A DNA stretch of 64,000 nucleotides from an uncultured Thermoanaerobaculia bacterium. Its GTDB lineage: Bacteria > Acidobacteriota > Thermoanaerobaculia > Multivoradales > Multivoraceae. The notes beneath the pieces were generated by a model. It did not search any database. It had not been told where the DNA came from and was given only the letters and a program-made list of their open reading frames with translations. The stretch lies in assembly GCA_951812325.1 (NCBI GenBank), contig OX638294.1, positions 1,900,859 through 1,964,858 on the forward strand. Direction: 5' to 3'. The position numbers and the translations under genes were made by a program. Within the stretch, counting starts at the first letter, position 1; every line of letters begins with the position of its first letter. Shown here in pieces: positions 62,626 to 64,000 of this stretch.

Positions 62626-64000
62626 CTACTCCGCCCTCAAATCCTCGGACACCTGCGTCAGCACATCGTTCAGAGCTTCACGCGCCTCGCTCGGGGCCTC
62701 CTCCCCCAGCACGACACCCACCCGGAACTTGAGCCCCCAACCCGCGCCGACGCTCAAGAGTTCCGGAAGGCGCTCGGCGAGGTCCTGGATGCGGTCCGGT
62801 TCCAGCAACGCTTGGGAAACGGGTGGTTTCGGCGGCGTCTCAGGGGCGTCCTTCGGCCTCCGCAGCTTGAGAGAATCGGCGCGCTCCGCGCTGACGGACG
62901 TGCTGCCCTCCGCCACCTCCAGCCAACGGCTCACCACCGCGTTGTCGATCCCCTCGCGCAGCAGCCCCCAGGGTACGGGTTCTCCCCGCTTCTGCGAGAG
63001 CGCCCGCCCAAGCGACCAGCCGCTGGTCCCACCGTCGCTCCAACCGCCCGGCAGCGCTTCCTCGACCAGCTCCTGCGGGGTCAGGCCTTCAGGCGGCGGC
63101 TGCAGCACGGCGTGCCCGTCCAGCGCGCCGTAGGGGACCTCCTCCTTCCAGACGGAAGTCGGGCCGTTGCGCAACCAGACGATCCCCTCCTTCACCGCCT
63201 GCTCGACCGCCTCACAAAGCACATCCTCGGGGCACCGCGGCACCTCGAAGAGGTCTTCGTAACCCTCGCGCGGCACCGTCACCGTGAAGCCGCCGGCGAA
63301 GTACTCCCGGAGGTCGGCGAACCCGACTCCGGCGGCGCCTTCCGCCGTAAGACCCGGCAACGACCCGGGCGTCAGCAGCGTCGGCGCGAGCCGCGCCAGC
63401 TCGGCGCCGCCCGGCAGCAGCACGTCCAGCGCCGGGTCGTGGCTGGACTCGGCATCCACCGGCTCGCGCCACCAGGTCCGGTGACTGCCGTCGGGCCGCA
63501 CCAGTCGAGCGGCGAGCAGGCCGCGTTCCACGCCTTGCAGCACCGTCTCCCGAACGACCGCCGGCTTCAGCATCTTCGGCAGGTGGGGATAACGGGCGAA
63601 TGCTCCCGCCAGGTCCTTCACGAGGCGTGAGGGTTCGCCCTCGCGCCAGAGATCGTACGGCCCTTCGGGAAGGAGGGCTTCCGCATCGACCGGCGTCTCG
63701 CGAATGCGAGTCCGCTCGTCGCCCTTGATCTCCAGGAACAGCGGTCCTGCCGCCCCCGGCAGCTTGAACGCCTGCTCGGCGCCCTCCGCGCTCACGGTGA
63801 CGACGATGCGGTAGGCCTGCCTGACCGCATCGGGAACCCGCTGCCTCGCGCCGCGAAGCCTCTGGTTGAGGCGTTCCCGCCGGACGGCATCCACGGACCG
63901 CCCTTCCAACTGGCTCTGCACCTCCTCCCAGCCCAGCAGGGCGCGCACACTGCTGCGGACGGCCTCCAGGCCATCGCGCGACGGCACGGCGAGGACCAGC
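62626..64000 (-). CDS. C-terminal part of a DUF499-type ATP-binding protein (cut by window edge)
   Basis: 458 residues are visible, continuing off the right edge (LVLAVPSRDGLEAVRSSV is the first seen). The pattern PSRDGLE...LGWEEV, RQAYRIVVTVSAEG, TPVDAEALLPEGPYDLWREG, RLVKDLAGAFARYPHLPKML is that of large AAA-type proteins annotated DUF499/'ATP-binding protein'. The Walker motifs must lie outside. The Asp/Glu-rich C-terminal part ends RVGVVLGEEAPSEAREALND. The 167 bases downstream hold no gene. Relatives are often next to DUF1156 DNA methyltransferases and helicases in putative anti-phage loci; nothing of that is visible here. Confidence 0.65.
   Translation of the reverse strand, partial: LVLAVPSRDGLEAVRSSVRALLGWEEVQSQLEGRSVDAVRRERLNQRLRGARQRVPDAVRQAYRIVVTVSAEGAEQAFKLPGAAGPLFLEIKGDERTRIRETPVDAEALLPEGPYDLWREGEPSRLVKDLAGAFARYPHLPKMLKPAVVRETVLQGVERGLLAARLVRPDGSHRTWWREPVDAESSHDPALDVLLPGGAELARLAPTLLTPGSLPGLTAEGAAGVGFADLREYFAGGFTVTVPREGYEDLFEVPRCPEDVLCEAVEQAVKEGIVWLRNGPTSVWKEEVPYGALDGHAVLQPPPEGLTPQELVEEALPGGWSDGGTSGWSLGRALSQKRGEPVPWGLLREGIDNAVVSRWLEVAEGSTSVSAERADSLKLRRPKDAPETPPKPPVSQALLEPDRIQDLAERLPELLSVGAGWGLKFRVGVVLGEEAPSEAREALNDVLTQVSEDLRAE

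Noticed and set aside
1..64000. tRNA, rRNA and CRISPR arrays
   Set aside because: No cloverleaf-like gene ends, rRNA stretches or regularly spaced repeats were recognised by eye. A tRNAscan or Infernal run would be decisive.

Overview
The window is about 64 kb of GC-rich, densely coding bacterial chromosome. No rRNA, tRNA, CRISPR array or prophage was recognised. A large TonB-dependent receptor with a carboxypeptidase-regulatory-like N-terminus, a cytochrome/MopB/Fe-S/NrfD/DUF3341 membrane complex, a secreted Cu-monooxygenase-like cytochrome, Uma2 genes, DUF3500 and DUF3604 proteins and a cobalamin-riboswitch outer-membrane receptor together suggest a Gram-negative, probably aerobic member of the Acidobacteriota (Thermoanaerobaculia-like) or a close neighbour. 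That placement is inference; no marker gene in the window settles it.

Layout. 1-3.6 kb: edge of an acyl-CoA dehydrogenase, then a large TonB receptor with a strong terminator. 3.7-10.7 kb: an alternative-complex-III/Qrc-like respiratory module on the minus strand (pentaheme lipoprotein, MopB, Fe-S protein, NrfD, DUF3341), split by a Uma2-family gene. 10.7-17.5 kb: an acyl-CoA catabolic operon (acyl-CoA synthetase, biotin-dependent carboxylase beta and alpha subunits, enoyl-CoA hydratase, GST). 17.7-19.6 kb: a Phd/VapC toxin-antitoxin pair and an MBL-fold hydrolase. 19.8-33.4 kb: an accessory zone full of decayed genes. It holds a nonsense-mutated DNA methyltransferase tail with a frameshifted restriction-enzyme-like partner, an IS1634-like transposase start, a large membrane protein flanked by direct repeats, a RHH/VapC pair, and scraps of polysaccharide genes. 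It also holds a PQQ-propeller protein, a secreted HExxH protein and an FGE-fold secreted protein whose C-terminus looks like the variable region of a diversity-generating retroelement (DGR). 33.4-44.6 kb: a BtuB-like receptor under a cobalamin riboswitch, then a recC-recB-recD operon. 44.9-53.1 kb: a monooxygenase-like cytochrome and the yceD-rpmF-plsX-fabH-fabD-fabG-acpP-fabF lipid-synthesis cluster, interrupted by a MITE-like element. 53.4-62.4 kb: two polysaccharide enzymes (GT4 and a polyprenyl-phosphate sugar phosphotransferase), an Nramp-like transporter, DUF3500 and DUF3604 proteins. 62.6 kb to the edge: the C-terminus of a DUF499-type ATPase that runs off the window.

How the genes work together. 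The core blocks (respiration, fatty-acid synthesis, DNA repair, acyl-CoA degradation) are tight operons with 4-bp ATGA/GTGA/TTGA start-stop overlaps. The accessory block behaves as a mobile or defence hotspot with gene decay, duplicated fragments and dispersed palindromic repeats. The most notable item is the FGE-fold gene at 29.9-31.9 kb. It has a nearly perfect 594-bp tandem duplication in its N-terminal half, variable-region-like NNY codons at its 3' end, and a GC hairpin just after the stop codon. No reverse transcriptase or template repeat was seen in the window, so it would be an orphan DGR target.
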